Position numbers and translations under genes: made by a program. The notes beneath the pieces are model-generated. The model worked only from the letters and a program-made list of their open reading frames with translations, searched no databases and was not told where the DNA came from. This document shows, piece after piece, positions 1-8,041 of a stretch of DNA of 64,000 bases. The first letter of the stretch is position 1. The number at the start of each line of letters is the position of its first letter. The stretch is from Lachnospiraceae bacterium (GTDB lineage: Bacteria; Bacillota_A; Clostridia; Lachnospirales; Lachnospiraceae). The stretch covers positions 1 through 64,000 of the forward strand of contig JAIKXO010000039.1 of assembly GCA_024684065.1 (NCBI GenBank), in the 5' to 3' direction.

Positions 1-336
1 TTTTCAAGCATCGAAAATGACTCATACGAGGAATCAGATTTTGAATGTATTTCAGAAGATGAGTATGATTACTTTTCCTCTCTTTTGTATGGTCTATCTG
101 ATGACTTCAACTGTTTATTGTTAAAACTACACGAGCTTCAACAGGTTTACTGCTATGAATCCATTCCCGGAAACGGAATCGATGCTTCAAAGTTAGTAAT
201 TGAAGCATGTGCTATCCTCAAAAAAAACAAGATACCTGTCCCGGATCTTGAAAAGGTTGCGTTTTCTCGGTTTGACGAAAAAGATGGATGGGGTAATGAT
301 TTTGACGGAACAAAATTGTCTCTAATATTAAACTGA
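1..336 (+). CDS. C-terminal part of an unrecognised protein (cut by window edge)
   Basis: The reading frame is open from base 1 to the stop at 334-336, so this is the last 111 residues of a gene that starts outside the window. A TTG at 85 is not needed as a start. The visible part is acidic at its beginning (many Glu, Asp and Ser), then has a helical LLLKLHELQQ stretch, and ends in a DGWGNDFDG-type segment. I do not recognise the family. Its size and acidic character, next to several gene fragments, would fit an immunity-type protein from a polymorphic toxin locus, but this is only a guess. No terminator is obvious in the 180 bases after it. Confidence 0.45.
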   Translation, partial: FSSIENDSYEESDFECISEDEYDYFSSLLYGLSDDFNCLLLKLHELQQVYCYESIPGNGIDASKLVIEACAILKKNKIPVPDLEKVAFSRFDEKDGWGNDFDGTKLSLILN

Positions 337-520
337 CCAAAAACATGATTTCGATTGACCTATTTTTTGCCTCAAATTGACCTATCCGTTAGAATAACAC
401 CTGATTATAGCGGATTTTGAAGAAAAATCTTCCTGTTTTCTCCTGCCAGAACAAACCAGAAAAAACCAGGAAATCGAATCCGGTAAATCCCGAAGACCTG
501 CATAAACACTGACTTTATGG

Positions 521-556
521 TACAAAAAAGAAACCGATCTCTCGGTTCCTTTTTAC
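521..556 (-). terminator. Terminator-like hairpin after the tRNA-Gln pseudogene
   Basis: An imperfect inverted repeat (GAAACCGA / TCGGTTcC core, flanked by A6 and T5 runs) lies just downstream of the damaged tRNA copy on the minus strand. It mirrors the hairpin found after the intact tRNA-Gln, which supports duplication of the whole gene plus terminator. Confidence 0.5.
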
Positions 557-657
557 AGGGCTAGAAGGATTCGAACCTTCAGATGACCAAGCGACGAGTT
601 TGCTCGCAAACTCGCCGCAAGGTCAGAGTCCGTTGCCTTTCTCCTGGCTGGCTCCCT
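555..657 (-). pseudogene. tRNA-Gln pseudogene with a hairpin inserted in the anticodon arm
   Basis: Bases 554-587 match the 3' half of the intact tRNA-Gln (733-766) exactly. Bases 622-639 match its anticodon-side segment (770-787). In between, three bases of the intact gene are replaced by about 34 bases that fold into a near-perfect hairpin (CGAGTTTG/CAAACTCG core, 591-618). The 5' third, which should give the D arm and acceptor strand, is diverged and no longer pairs with the 3' acceptor strand. The copy should therefore not make a working tRNA. It could be a decayed duplicate, or an old attachment-site duplicate left by an integrated element. Confidence 0.6.
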
Positions 658-684
658 TATTTGATCGTTTAATTTCCTCGTTTT

Positions 685-735
685 GTAGAAATAAAAAGAA
701 GCAGTTCCTTCGTCACTGCTTCTTTTTATTTCTAC
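685..735 (-). terminator. 21-bp perfect inverted repeat downstream of tRNA-Gln
   Basis: Bases 685-705 and 715-735 are perfectly complementary over 21 bp with a 9-base loop. The stem carries A/T-rich flanks, so it can act as a terminator in both directions. The right arm ends on the discriminator base of the tRNA. Confidence 0.6.
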
Positions 736-806
736 AGGGCTAGAAGGATTCGAACCTTCAGATGACGGAGTCAGAGTCCGTTGCCTTACCGTTTGGCGAT
801 AGCCCT
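735..806 (-). tRNA. tRNA-Gln(CTG)
   Basis: The minus strand gives a 72-base cloverleaf. It has a seven-pair acceptor stem (AGGGCTA/TAGCCCT), discriminator G, a TCG-containing T loop (GGTTCGAATCC), and an anticodon loop CTCTGAC with anticodon CTG, which reads CAG. CCA is not encoded. A good promoter lies upstream at 850-878 and a strong hairpin lies directly downstream. A damaged second copy is found about 80 bases further on. Confidence 0.9.
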
Positions 807-849
807 TTAATTTGTATTGTTATAAGCCAATAGACCTGTAACGAAGAGC

Positions 850-878
850 ATTATACAACATATCGATATAGAATTCAA
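850..878 (-). promoter_or_regulatory. Sigma-A promoter for tRNA-Gln
   Basis: On the minus strand TTGAAT (873-878) is followed after exactly 17 bases by TATAAT (850-855). Transcription would start about 40 bases before the tRNA. Confidence 0.7.
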
Positions 879-974
879 GCAGAATTTATATGTATTAAAT
901 TTTTGAAAACACTTGATTTTTATTGCCTTGTCAGATATTATTGTATATGGCTTTTGGAACAGAATAAGCCGCAT

Positions 975-1047
975 GGGGTCATAGCTCAGCTGGGAGAGCG
1001 CAGCGTTCGCAACGCTGAGGCCGAGGGTTCGAACCCCTTTGGCTCCA
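975..1047 (+). tRNA. tRNA-Ala(CGC)
   Basis: A 73-base cloverleaf with acceptor strands GGGGTCA and TGGCTCC and discriminator A. The third pair is G3:U70, the identity mark of tRNA-Ala. The anticodon loop TTCGCAA gives anticodon CGC, which reads GCG. The T arm is GAGGGTTCGAACCCC. CCA is not encoded; ACTC follows. Confidence 0.93.
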
Positions 1048-1060
1048 CTCAGTATTTATA

Positions 1061-1084
1061 AGGGTTCCGGGATTCCGGAACCCT
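1061..1084 (+). terminator. Terminator of tRNA-Ala
   Basis: A perfect 10-bp stem (AGGGTTCCGG / CCGGAACCCT) with a four-base loop sits 14 bases after the tRNA. It is followed by AAAATTTT, so the T tract is weak. Confidence 0.6.
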
Positions 1085-1160
1085 AAAATTTTGTCCCCAG
1101 TTCTAACTCTGTTCTGACTTTTCTCAATTTATCCCTTCATTTATATATGGAATGGGATCA

Positions 1161-1300
1161 TTACATTTTCTCTTTTAGCATGAATTGCCATGTCATCCTA
1201 AGGCTTGCATAAGGATCACCCGCAAATGTCGTCAAACTCATCCCGGCATCAGCGAAAGCATCAGCACCAAGGAGATCAGGATACCTATCAACTGTTTCAT
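1161..1300 (-). pseudogene. Frameshifted signal-peptide remnant of a secreted protein
   Basis: On the minus strand an ATG at 1300 begins MKQLIGILISLVLMLSLMPG and then meets a stop. The +1 frame continues MSLTTFAGDPYASL from an overlapping ATGA. Joined, the two frames make a textbook Sec signal peptide with an A-G-D cleavage region, which is then lost after about 26 residues. I read this as the frameshifted and truncated start of a secreted or surface protein. The rest of 1085-1648 holds no supportable gene; it includes a short CTTGTCTTCCCC-type repeat near 1420-1460. Confidence 0.35.
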
Positions 1301-1648
1301 TTTATGTCTCTTTGGCTTTGACAACCGCCTTTTATGAGTCTTTAACGGTGTCTTTTTACAGTGAAAACTTTTCTGTGTCTCCGGTGGCATATCTATCCGG
1401 TGGTATCAAGACAAAAGAAACGTCCCCTTGTCTTCCCCCCCTTGTCTTCCCCTTGTCTTCGGAAGGAGCAAGATGAACTTACCACTCTCCTGCTCCCCGA
1501 AAACCCACTCAAAGCAAGGTAAAACAGAGCTATACAGGCGAAATAACTGCCTGCATGATATTGAGGAAAAGCCTATATTTGGGTACAATAAACTAGGGTT
1601 ATTTTATGCCTAAAGTATGTGTTCAAATATAGAAAGCAAGGTATAGTT

Positions 1649-1816
1649 ATGGTAAATACAACTAATATAGATAGCAATATAGGCACAAGAATGTCTTGGG
1701 AGGAAATAGCAAAAACTTATCCAGATATGTTTGTTGCATTAGAAGATTACCAAACAAGTAAAAAAGTCAACAACCATTGCGTATCCCTCGAAGTTCACGT
1801 TCACGGTGCACCTTAA
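1649..1816 (+). pseudogene. 5' fragment of a small unrecognised gene
   Basis: The ATG at 1649 has an AAGG-type ribosome site just before it and opens a 55-codon frame. Its first 40 residues look coding, with an MSWEEIAKTYPDMFVALEDY segment that recalls a family of short clostridial proteins starting with this kind of motif; the recollection is not verified. After about residue 39 the frame runs into sequence that is coding on the other strand, so the gene appears to have been cut by a rearrangement near base 1765. Confidence 0.35.
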
Positions 1817-1993
1817 TGAGTCGGTGTCGGTGTCCGGGAGGAAAGTGACATTGCCGTACCTGTCAAGCGACAGCATCGCATACTGCCTCCCCTCATTCTG
1901 CCACTCTGGATGGATGAACATGGAGAGCGTTCCGAGCTTCAGGGATTCGTCCGGCTTCCCTCCGTTTAAAAGGTTGAAGGAGAATGCCTTCAC
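1739..1993 (-). pseudogene. Fragment of an unrecognised gene, truncated at the 1765 junction
   Basis: The minus-strand frame contains protein-like sequence (FIHPEWQNEGRQYAMLSLDR, then a DTDTD segment and VNVNFEGYAMVVDF). It has no proper start: an in-frame stop lies six codons before the GTG at 1993. It loses its C-terminus where it collides with the plus-strand fragment. The family is not recognised. Both neighbours are also fragments, which supports decay rather than a short real gene. Confidence 0.35.
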
Positions 1994-2066
1994 CCATCCC
2001 TTCTCTTAGCCGCCTCTATTCCGCCTCTGCAATATACATGGATTTTGCAGATCTTTTTCCGTCCGG

Positions 2067-2300
2067 TCAGCTCCTTAGGCTCCTTAGGCATAAATCGTTC
2101 CTGCCCCATTTAATAAAATGGGAAAGTTCTGCGTCACGGTCAAACATCTCAAACAGAAACTGCGCCGGCCTTGCACTGGCTATTGCGATGTTGACATTCC
2201 GGCCGAGAAGCAGCTCCAAATCCTCCCAAAATGTTTCCGGAAGCCGACCTTCATTGGTCAGCAGGGTTCCGTCGAGGTCAAATACACCGAGCTTAATCAT
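2067..2300 (-). pseudogene. Truncated HAD (Cof-type) phosphatase
   Basis: The frame starts MIKLGVFDLDGTLLTNEGRL, the DxDGT motif I of haloacid dehalogenase phosphatases. It continues with IAIASARP, the motif II region of the Cof/IIB subfamily. After about 62 residues the similarity ends, and the frame stops at residue 77; complete Cof proteins are about 260-280 residues. The cap and motifs III and IV are absent, so it should be inactive. Its ATG overlaps the stop of the upstream fragment (ATGATTAA), a sign of a former operon. Confidence 0.6.
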
Positions 2301-2514
2301 GATACAATTCCTCTAACGGATATGAATCATAGCATTTTTCAAAGGAATCCATTATCCTGCCAGTATCATTAAAGTCAGAGTTTTCATTCAAGTGCCCTGT
2401 GTTATCATTAAGACCTTTAAACGAACCTTGGTTTTTATAGCAGTCTTGCTTTGCCCATCCGGCATCAAATGTATATATTTCAGAAAAAAAGTATATCACA
2501 TCAATAGGATCACG
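2293..2514 (-). pseudogene. C-terminal remnant of a gene once coupled to the HAD phosphatase
   Basis: The frame runs from directly after the stop of the metallo-hydrolase gene (TAG, then WRDPIDVIYFFSEIYTFDAG) to a stop that overlaps the start of the HAD fragment. The only possible start is a weak internal GTG at 2499. The sequence reads as the last 74 residues of a larger protein whose front has been deleted. I do not recognise the family. Confidence 0.35.
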
Positions 2515-2517
2515 CCA

Positions 2518-3630
2518 CTAAAATGCATCATATGCTTCCCACCATCGCTCGTTATATGAAGCAATTTCTTCATAGTTTACCGTTTGTCCGATCCTTGGCG
2601 TGGCAATGCTGACTCCCATTTCGGAAGCTTTTGACGTCACCCTTATAATCGGGTCGTCCCAGGCATGGTTGCAGATACAGAAAGTTCCCCAGTGCACGGG
2701 AATAAGCCATTTGGCTCCTGCATCGACCGATGCCTGCACAACCTCTTCCGGAAACATATGTATACCTGCCCAGGCAGGATCATACTGCCCGCACTCTGCC
2801 AGCATCAGATCAGGCTCTCCCAGCTTTTCTCTGACCTGTCCGAACACTTCATAATATCCGCCGTCTCCCGTATAATATACACTGCGCTTTCCATTATCCA
2901 TGTAATATCCGCCCCATAAGGTACTGTTCCCCTTAAGGGGATTTCGTCCGGTAAAATGTCTGGAGGGCGTGAGGGTGATGCATAGTCCGTTTATCTCAGT
3001 ACTCTCCCACCAGTCAAGGGCGCAGATCCTGTCATCTTCGATCCCCCATCCGCGAAGGATAGCATCGATTCCCAGAGGGACGACAAACATCCTGATTTTG
3101 GAGCCGATATTCCTGATAGTTCCATAATCCATATGGTCATAATGATCATGTGACAAAAGAAGAACATCGATCTCAGGCATCCCGCTTTCAGTGACCGGAA
3201 CCTCGGAAAAACGCCTCGGACCCGCAAAGGAGACAGGAGAACTCACTTCTCCCAGCACGGGATCGATAAGTATGTTCTGAGATCCCATCCGGAGCAGAGA
3301 AGAAGAATGTCCGATCCATGTAAAATTCAGGCCATCCTCTCCCGGATCGTCTGACAGCTTCGGAGCTTCGGCTTTTATCTTCGTTTTTGGCTTTTTTCTG
3401 GGACTTGAGGGATATCCTTTGCCCGTCATCACGCTTACTTCATCTTCGTTATGAAACCTGCCATCATAGTAAAGGCTCGTCTTTTCGGCAAAGGCCATCC
3501 TCTCCCCGGCGTCAGGCAGTTTGCCTACCGAAGGATAAAACCATAGGAAAAGCAGAACTGTGCAGATCACAAATACTATTAAAAGGATCAATATGATCAG
3601 TATCCTTCCTAACATTTTTAAACTGTCCAT
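2518..3630 (-). CDS. Membrane-anchored metallo-beta-lactamase-fold hydrolase (NAPE-PLD/UlaG-like)
   Basis: The protein has 370 residues. One N-terminal membrane segment (about residues 8-31) is followed by a linker and a metallo-beta-lactamase fold. The metal motif HDHYDHMD is at about 160-167, SRHFTGR supplies the next conserved His, YTGDGGYY the metal-bridging Asp, and PVHWGTF the last His. The order and the SRHF/HWGTF motifs match the N-acyl-phosphatidylethanolamine phospholipase D-like/UlaG-like branch. The substrate cannot be read from the sequence; the anchor suggests work at the membrane, on lipid or on an exported metabolite. Its ATG shares one base with the stop of the upstream YdcF-like gene (TAATG), so the two are translated together. 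Confidence 0.82.
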   Translation of the reverse strand: MDSLKMLGRILIILILLIVFVICTVLLFLWFYPSVGKLPDAGERMAFAEKTSLYYDGRFHNEDEVSVMTGKGYPSSPRKKPKTKIKAEAPKLSDDPGEDGLNFTWIGHSSSLLRMGSQNILIDPVLGEVSSPVSFAGPRRFSEVPVTESGMPEIDVLLLSHDHYDHMDYGTIRNIGSKIRMFVVPLGIDAILRGWGIEDDRICALDWWESTEINGLCITLTPSRHFTGRNPLKGNSTLWGGYYMDNGKRSVYYTGDGGYYEVFGQVREKLGEPDLMLAECGQYDPAWAGIHMFPEEVVQASVDAGAKWLIPVHWGTFCICNHAWDDPIIRVTSKASEMGVSIATPRIGQTVNYEEIASYNERWWEAYDAF

Positions 3631-4427
3631 TACTCTGTCCCTCTGTCCTTTACTGTTGCAAACTCCGGATTGGCTGTTCTTATTAAATCCGCATGATTCT
3701 TCTTCAGCTCTTCAAAAGCGATCAGCACATTCTCCGGAATATCCACGTGTGAAATAAAGCCCTTTCCTTTCGGTCCGTATCCGTTTTCATCATCCCTTAA
3801 CCGCGGTATCTCTCCCATTAACAGGCTTATGTATCTCTTTATATCCCACATTCCCCATATTTTTTTGGTATATTCAAGCCTTCCCTGCACTTCCCTTACC
3901 GTCGCCTTATAGGTTGCATAATTGATTATTACCGCACCGGGAACATACTTTCTGAGTCCGGCTTCCATCCTGTATTGCATCGTTGCATCCTGGGACAGGA
4001 TAATACTGTTCCAGTCCACATTATGTTCCCTGAGCAGATCCAGCATGAATGTAATATTATTTCCGCAATTTGTGGATTCAGTCTCAAGATGATCCGCTTT
4101 TACAGAATAACGGTATTGAAGATAACTGTTAAAAATCTCGGCTTCCGACAGATCTGCGGTCACAATCTGAGGGTATTCCTCATACATTTTATTCCTGAGA
4201 GTCTGTGTTGTATGCCCTGCGCCGCCAACGATGATATATTTTTTTGCGATCCTGTTTTTTATTGCGCCCGCTAAAACATCTCCGCCGCACAGAATGGAAC
4301 CGCCGAATAAAACCATTACATCCGCCTGTTTAAATCCGTATTTTTCAAGAAGGCATTCTTCGGAAAGCTCCCTTATATCCCTTTTTCCGCAAAAATCGCT
4401 GATGATATTAATACTGTCGGCTGTCAT
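3630..4427 (-). CDS. YdcF-like (DUF218) protein
   Basis: The protein has 265 residues, with no signal peptide or membrane segment. It carries the DUF218/YdcF fold: a nucleotide-binding-like start (VMVLFGGS at about 37-44), YIIVGGAGHTT, then the acidic ETESTNCGNN motif, and LSQDATMQYR. E. coli YdcF binds S-adenosylmethionine, and other DUF218 members act in envelope metabolism. The reaction is unknown. It is the first gene of a two-gene leftward operon with the metallo-hydrolase. About 30 bases upstream lies an AT-rich region with a palindromic TGATATCA repeated at 4472 and 4506. Confidence 0.75.
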   Translation of the reverse strand: MTADSINIISDFCGKRDIRELSEECLLEKYGFKQADVMVLFGGSILCGGDVLAGAIKNRIAKKYIIVGGAGHTTQTLRNKMYEEYPQIVTADLSEAEIFNSYLQYRYSVKADHLETESTNCGNNITFMLDLLREHNVDWNSIILSQDATMQYRMEAGLRKYVPGAVIINYATYKATVREVQGRLEYTKKIWGMWDIKRYISLLMGEIPRLRDDENGYGPKGKGFISHVDIPENVLIAFEELKKNHADLIRTANPEFATVKDRGTE

Positions 4428-4689
4428 AAATCCTCCCTAATATTTCTGTTTATTATGACGTGAGGAAAAAAAATGATATCAAGCGTGGGTTCAGGCTTTT
4501 GACCCTGATATCATTATATTAGCACAGATATATTAAACACACAAAATATGTATATTTAATATAAGCCTACGTGCATGGACGTACAAAATAAGTATGTATT
4601 ATGAACCGGGAAAATATGGTACAATGATATACGGTAAGAAAACCGCGATTGATCTTCCGATATTGCCGCAAGGGTATCGGACAGGAAAC

Positions 4690-4803
4690 GATCCGGTCTG
4701 AAAACAGCCCGGACTTATCCGGCGTTTGCTAAAGCAAATGCCGAACTGGATCGGCATAAACTGAAGTTTATGCCCGGGCGCACGATCTGCCCTGCAGACC
4801 GGT
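4690..4803. repeat. Dispersed palindromic repeat, family F2, copy 1
   Basis: Consecutive hairpins occupy the leader of the sortase gene: GGCGTTTG..CAAATGCC, GGCATAAAC..GTTTATGCC, and a GATCTGC/GCAGACC arm. The reverse complement of 52895-53020 matches along most of its length (for example TAAAGCAAATGCCGAA and GATCGGCATAAAC). A partial third copy is at 53985-54025. The remaining upstream gap (4443-4689) shows nothing else I can support. Confidence 0.6.
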
Positions 4804-4822
4804 GCATACACGAGGTGAAGGA

Positions 4823-5923
4823 TTGTATAAATTTATAAGAAAAAAAGGAAGCAGGCCATTCCTGTCTGCCATTATCTGTCTTATCAGCGCTTTGGCCGTC
4901 ACCGGCTGCGAAGGTAATTCAAGGGATAAAAACGAAGCGGAAAGAGGTTTTAAGCAGGAGGAAAGCTTTGAGGCGGAAGCCCAAAATTATGTAGAAGCGG
5001 TACCGGATATCGAGGAAGAAGCCCCAGAGGAAGAAGCCCCGGCGGAGGAGAACGTTTCAGAACCGGAGGATAATGTTGTATCCGACACGGCCGGTCAGGA
5101 TGGCTTTACTGAAGCCCTGGATCAGGAAAATACATATGAAGCGGAGGATGTAAATGAACCGGAGCCACCGGAGGTTCTGGATAAATATACCGAGCTCCTG
5201 CAGATCAACCCATATGTGTCCGGCTGGCTTAAGGTCGACGATACCGTAATAGATTATCCTGTCGTGTATACGCCAGGCAGCCAGAACTATTTCCTGCACA
5301 GGGCAACAGACGGAAGCTACTCGAACACGGGATCCCTCTTCATTGCGATAAACTGGCAGGAGGATAACAATAATACGCTTATATACGGTCACAATATGAA
5401 GGACGGAAGCGCTTTCGGCACCCTGTTAAAGTTTGCCGACGAAGCTTACGGAAGGAGCCATCCTGTTATACATTTTGATACGTTATATGAGGAAGATGAA
5501 TATGAGCTCTACGGGGCCTTTTATTCCCAGATCGACGAGGAAGACCTGGAAACCGAAGAGGACAGGGAACAGGCTGATAAGGCAATAGAAGAAAGCGGCA
5601 TCGAAAAGAAGGCTGCGGAAGGGGAAGAGGTCACCGCGGAGGAGCTGACGCTCCACGATATCGATCTGCACAGGGATTTCGGAGACGAGGATATCTTCCG
5701 TCAGGAAAAAGACGAGGATAACGGACGCTTCAGATATTATTATTATACAGACCTTTCCGAAGAGGATGATTTCAATTACTTTGCCGAAAATGTAAAGGAA
5801 AGGTCGCTTTACGATATGGGGATCGAAGCGGAATGGGGAGACCGGTTCGTAACTCTTTCCACCTGCAGCTACCAGGTCAAAAACGGCAGATTTGTGGTGG
5901 TGGGAATAAAGAAAAAAGAATGA
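4823..5923 (+). CDS. Class B sortase, predicted lipoprotein
   Basis: This is a sortase transpeptidase that joins LPxTG-like substrates to peptidoglycan or pilin. The catalytic residues are visible: His in LIYGHNM (about 190), Cys in TLSTCSY (about 348) and Arg in GRFVVVG (about 356). The SxWL and IDYPV strands place it in class B. I chose the TTG at 4823 because AGGTGAAGG lies directly before it; a GTG at 4802 is possible but lies in repeat DNA. The N-terminus is a signal peptide with a lipobox-like VTGC, so it may be lipid-anchored rather than a plain signal-anchor. Odd points are an acidic Glu/Pro linker of about 90 residues and an acidic 60-residue insertion between His and Cys. No sortase substrate gene is visible nearby. 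Confidence 0.85.
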   Translation: MYKFIRKKGSRPFLSAIICLISALAVTGCEGNSRDKNEAERGFKQEESFEAEAQNYVEAVPDIEEEAPEEEAPAEENVSEPEDNVVSDTAGQDGFTEALDQENTYEAEDVNEPEPPEVLDKYTELLQINPYVSGWLKVDDTVIDYPVVYTPGSQNYFLHRATDGSYSNTGSLFIAINWQEDNNNTLIYGHNMKDGSAFGTLLKFADEAYGRSHPVIHFDTLYEEDEYELYGAFYSQIDEEDLETEEDREQADKAIEESGIEKKAAEGEEVTAEELTLHDIDLHRDFGDEDIFRQEKDEDNGRFRYYYYTDLSEEDDFNYFAENVKERSLYDMGIEAEWGDRFVTLSTCSYQVKNGRFVVVGIKKKE

Positions 5924-6001
5924 CAGTAACAGGTACGGGCAGACAGACACAGCAAACAGAAAGTGAATGTGCCGGTTAATTGATGTTCTATATGCCTGTA
6001 A

Positions 6002-6044
6002 AGGCGCAGCCTTGCATTTATCCGATGCAGGCTGCGCCCTTTTA
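6002..6044. terminator. Bidirectional terminator between sortase and ABC operon
   Basis: A long stem (GGCGCAGCC.TGCAT / ATGCA.GGCTGCGCC, one bulge) followed by TTTT lies between the convergent sortase and ABC permease genes. Confidence 0.7.
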
Positions 6045-6046
6045 TC

Positions 6047-7081
6047 TCAGTTGCCCCTTATCTCCTGCCTCATAAATCCGACATATGATATAGCAAAGGC
6101 CGCAAAGGTCAGGGCAAGCAGTCCGACCAGATGGGGCCAGACCAGTAAAAGGCTCTGTCCGAGCGGCAGATAGCTGCTCAGGACACCTACCAGCTGTGCA
6201 TAAGAAATAGCGTTGATAGCCCTTGTCGCGGGATCCATCAGCACCGAACCCGCTTCGGAATACAGATAATACGGTGAAAACCTGTTCAGGTTCAGATTCA
6301 TGTTATAATTGTCAAACGCATTGACCGACTGCTGATATTCCGTATTTACCGGGAAGACGGCATTCGCCATGATGCCTGCCAAAAGGCTCATGAATATCGC
6401 AAAGAACAGCCACAAAGCTATCGACGCAAGGGCCGAGGTCGCCGCATGCCTGGTAAAGACCGAAAACAGCATGGCCATCGCCAGCCAGAAGCAGATATAT
6501 ATGACCGTATAGATCAGATAGATAAGAACCCTCGTGATCTCTTCGCCGGATGGTAATATACCGGTTGCAAGAAACCCCGCGCATCCGACTGAAATGCCCG
6601 TACTGAACACCATTACCGCAATCAGTGTGGAAGAGGCCAGAAACTTTCCGATTATGATGGAGTCCCTGTAGATGGGCTGTGACACCAGCCGGTTAAGCGT
6701 CCCGTTGTTTTTTTCAGCATTGATCGAGTCAAATCCGAGGATAAGCCCGATGAACGGGCCTATAAGGGCGATCAATGACATATATGAAGGGATAGAACTC
6801 CCTCCTGTAGTAAACAGCTTAAGGAACATATAACTTTTATCAAATGAGGCTTTCGGATCCATGGCTGCATCCCTGATCGCGCTCTCTATACCCGTGACCG
6901 CTCCGTAAACACTTGCTATAGTCATCGCGATCACTAAGATCAGGATGATGACAAATCTCCTGCTGGTCACATGATCAGCCATTTCTTTCCGGTAGAGGGC
7001 GGTAAGGCTGTGATAGCGGATGTCCCTCATATTATGCTTCTCTGCGGAGAGGGTGGTGCTTCCTGTTGCTTCCCTTACCAT
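6047..7081 (-). CDS. ABC-2 type transporter permease
   Basis: The protein has about 344 residues with six membrane segments and a large loop after the first (about residues 45-85), the pattern of ABC-2 permeases of the NosY/CcmB type. EKNNGTLNRLVSQPIYR after segment 2 is the cytoplasmic coupling region typical of this family. I start it at the ATG at 7081, which has AAGGAG eight bases before it; longer frames lack a site. It overlaps the end of the ATPase gene by about 50 bases. With the ATPase and the NEW3-domain protein it makes a three-gene export operon. The cargo is unknown. Confidence 0.85.
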   Translation of the reverse strand: MVREATGSTTLSAEKHNMRDIRYHSLTALYRKEMADHVTSRRFVIILILVIAMTIASVYGAVTGIESAIRDAAMDPKASFDKSYMFLKLFTTGGSSIPSYMSLIALIGPFIGLILGFDSINAEKNNGTLNRLVSQPIYRDSIIIGKFLASSTLIAVMVFSTGISVGCAGFLATGILPSGEEITRVLIYLIYTVIYICFWLAMAMLFSVFTRHAATSALASIALWLFFAIFMSLLAGIMANAVFPVNTEYQQSVNAFDNYNMNLNLNRFSPYYLYSEAGSVLMDPATRAINAISYAQLVGVLSSYLPLGQSLLLVWPHLVGLLALTFAAFAISYVGFMRQEIRGN

Positions 7082-8039
7082 TCTGATCATCTCCTTCTTT
7101 CTCAGCTTCCTCAAAATAAACACGGTAGATCTCGTCCAGGTCTCCGCCCTTCTGATGCATGTGCAGAAGCTTGTATTCATTCATGCCAAGGAACCTTGTG
7201 ATATCGCTTCGAAGATCTTCCGATGAACTGATCACAAATGTATTGCCTTCCTTTGATATACCGGTAATGCCCCCAAGTCCCTGAAGGAATCCCAGAAAAC
7301 GGCTGTCACAGGGTTCCGTTTCAATCTCCAGCATATAGTGCCCTTCAGCCGCTATCTGGGTTCCAAGTTCATCAATCCCGCCGCAGGCTATCAGCCTTCC
7401 GTCCACAAAAATACCGACACGGTCGCATATCTGCTGGATCTGATATAGCTGGTGGCTGGAAACGAGGATCGTTTTTTTATCCTCAACGCTCAGCTGCTTT
7501 ATAAGATTGAGAAATTCCCGCATTCCTTCGGGATCAAGGCCCGTTGTCGGCTCGTCCATTATGATGACTTCAGGATCCTTTATGAGGACATCCGCAATGC
7601 CGAGACGCTGGCGCATACCCTTTGAATAAGTCTCTGTTTTCTGATCTGCCGCATAGGCTATCCCCACCTTTTCAAGCAGGCCGTCTATCAGGGGATCGAT
7701 ATCTTTATCCGGAATCCCGTTCAGCCTTGCCGTAAAACGAAGATTCTCCCTGCCCGTCATATCACCGTAAAAACCGACATTGTCAGGCATATACCCGGTG
7801 ATCCGTTTGACCTGCATGGACTGCCTTGTACAGTCATACCCGTCGATCAGGGCTTTTCCCTGTGTGGGTTCCGTAAGTCCAAGAAGCATCAGTATTGTTG
7901 TTGTTTTTCCCGCACCGTTAGGTCCGAGCAGCCCGAAAATCTCACCCCGTCTGATCTCCAGACCGAGATGATCGACAGCGATTTTGGTACCATAGGCTTT
8001 GGTCAGATCTTCGGTACGGATGATTGTTGTATCCGTCAT
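7032..8039 (-). CDS. ABC transporter ATP-binding protein
   Basis: The protein has about 335 residues with a complete ABC cassette: Walker A GPNGAGKTT (about 41-49), signature YSKGMRQRL (about 139), Walker B VIIMDEPTTGLDP, and switch His in SSHQL. The last 100 residues form the accessory domain common in DrrA/CcmA-like exporters. I prefer the ATG at 8039, with AGGAG seven bases before; the ATG at 8045 touches the site. It starts just after the stop of the NEW3-domain gene and runs into the permease gene, so the three proteins are probably made in set ratio. Confidence 0.9.
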   Translation of the reverse strand: MTDTTIIRTEDLTKAYGTKIAVDHLGLEIRRGEIFGLLGPNGAGKTTTILMLLGLTEPTQGKALIDGYDCTRQSMQVKRITGYMPDNVGFYGDMTGRENLRFTARLNGIPDKDIDPLIDGLLEKVGIAYAADQKTETYSKGMRQRLGIADVLIKDPEVIIMDEPTTGLDPEGMREFLNLIKQLSVEDKKTILVSSHQLYQIQQICDRVGIFVDGRLIACGGIDELGTQIAAEGHYMLEIETEPCDSRFLGFLQGLGGITGISKEGNTFVISSSEDLRSDITRFLGMNEYKLLHMHQKGGDLDEIYRVYFEEAEKEGDDQNGKGSNRKHHPLRREA

Positions 8040-8041
8040 GA

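Noticed and set aside
1406..1613. Short overlapping frames on both strands
   Set aside because: They lie over a low-complexity CTTGTCTTCC stretch, have no ribosome site and no protein-like sequence.
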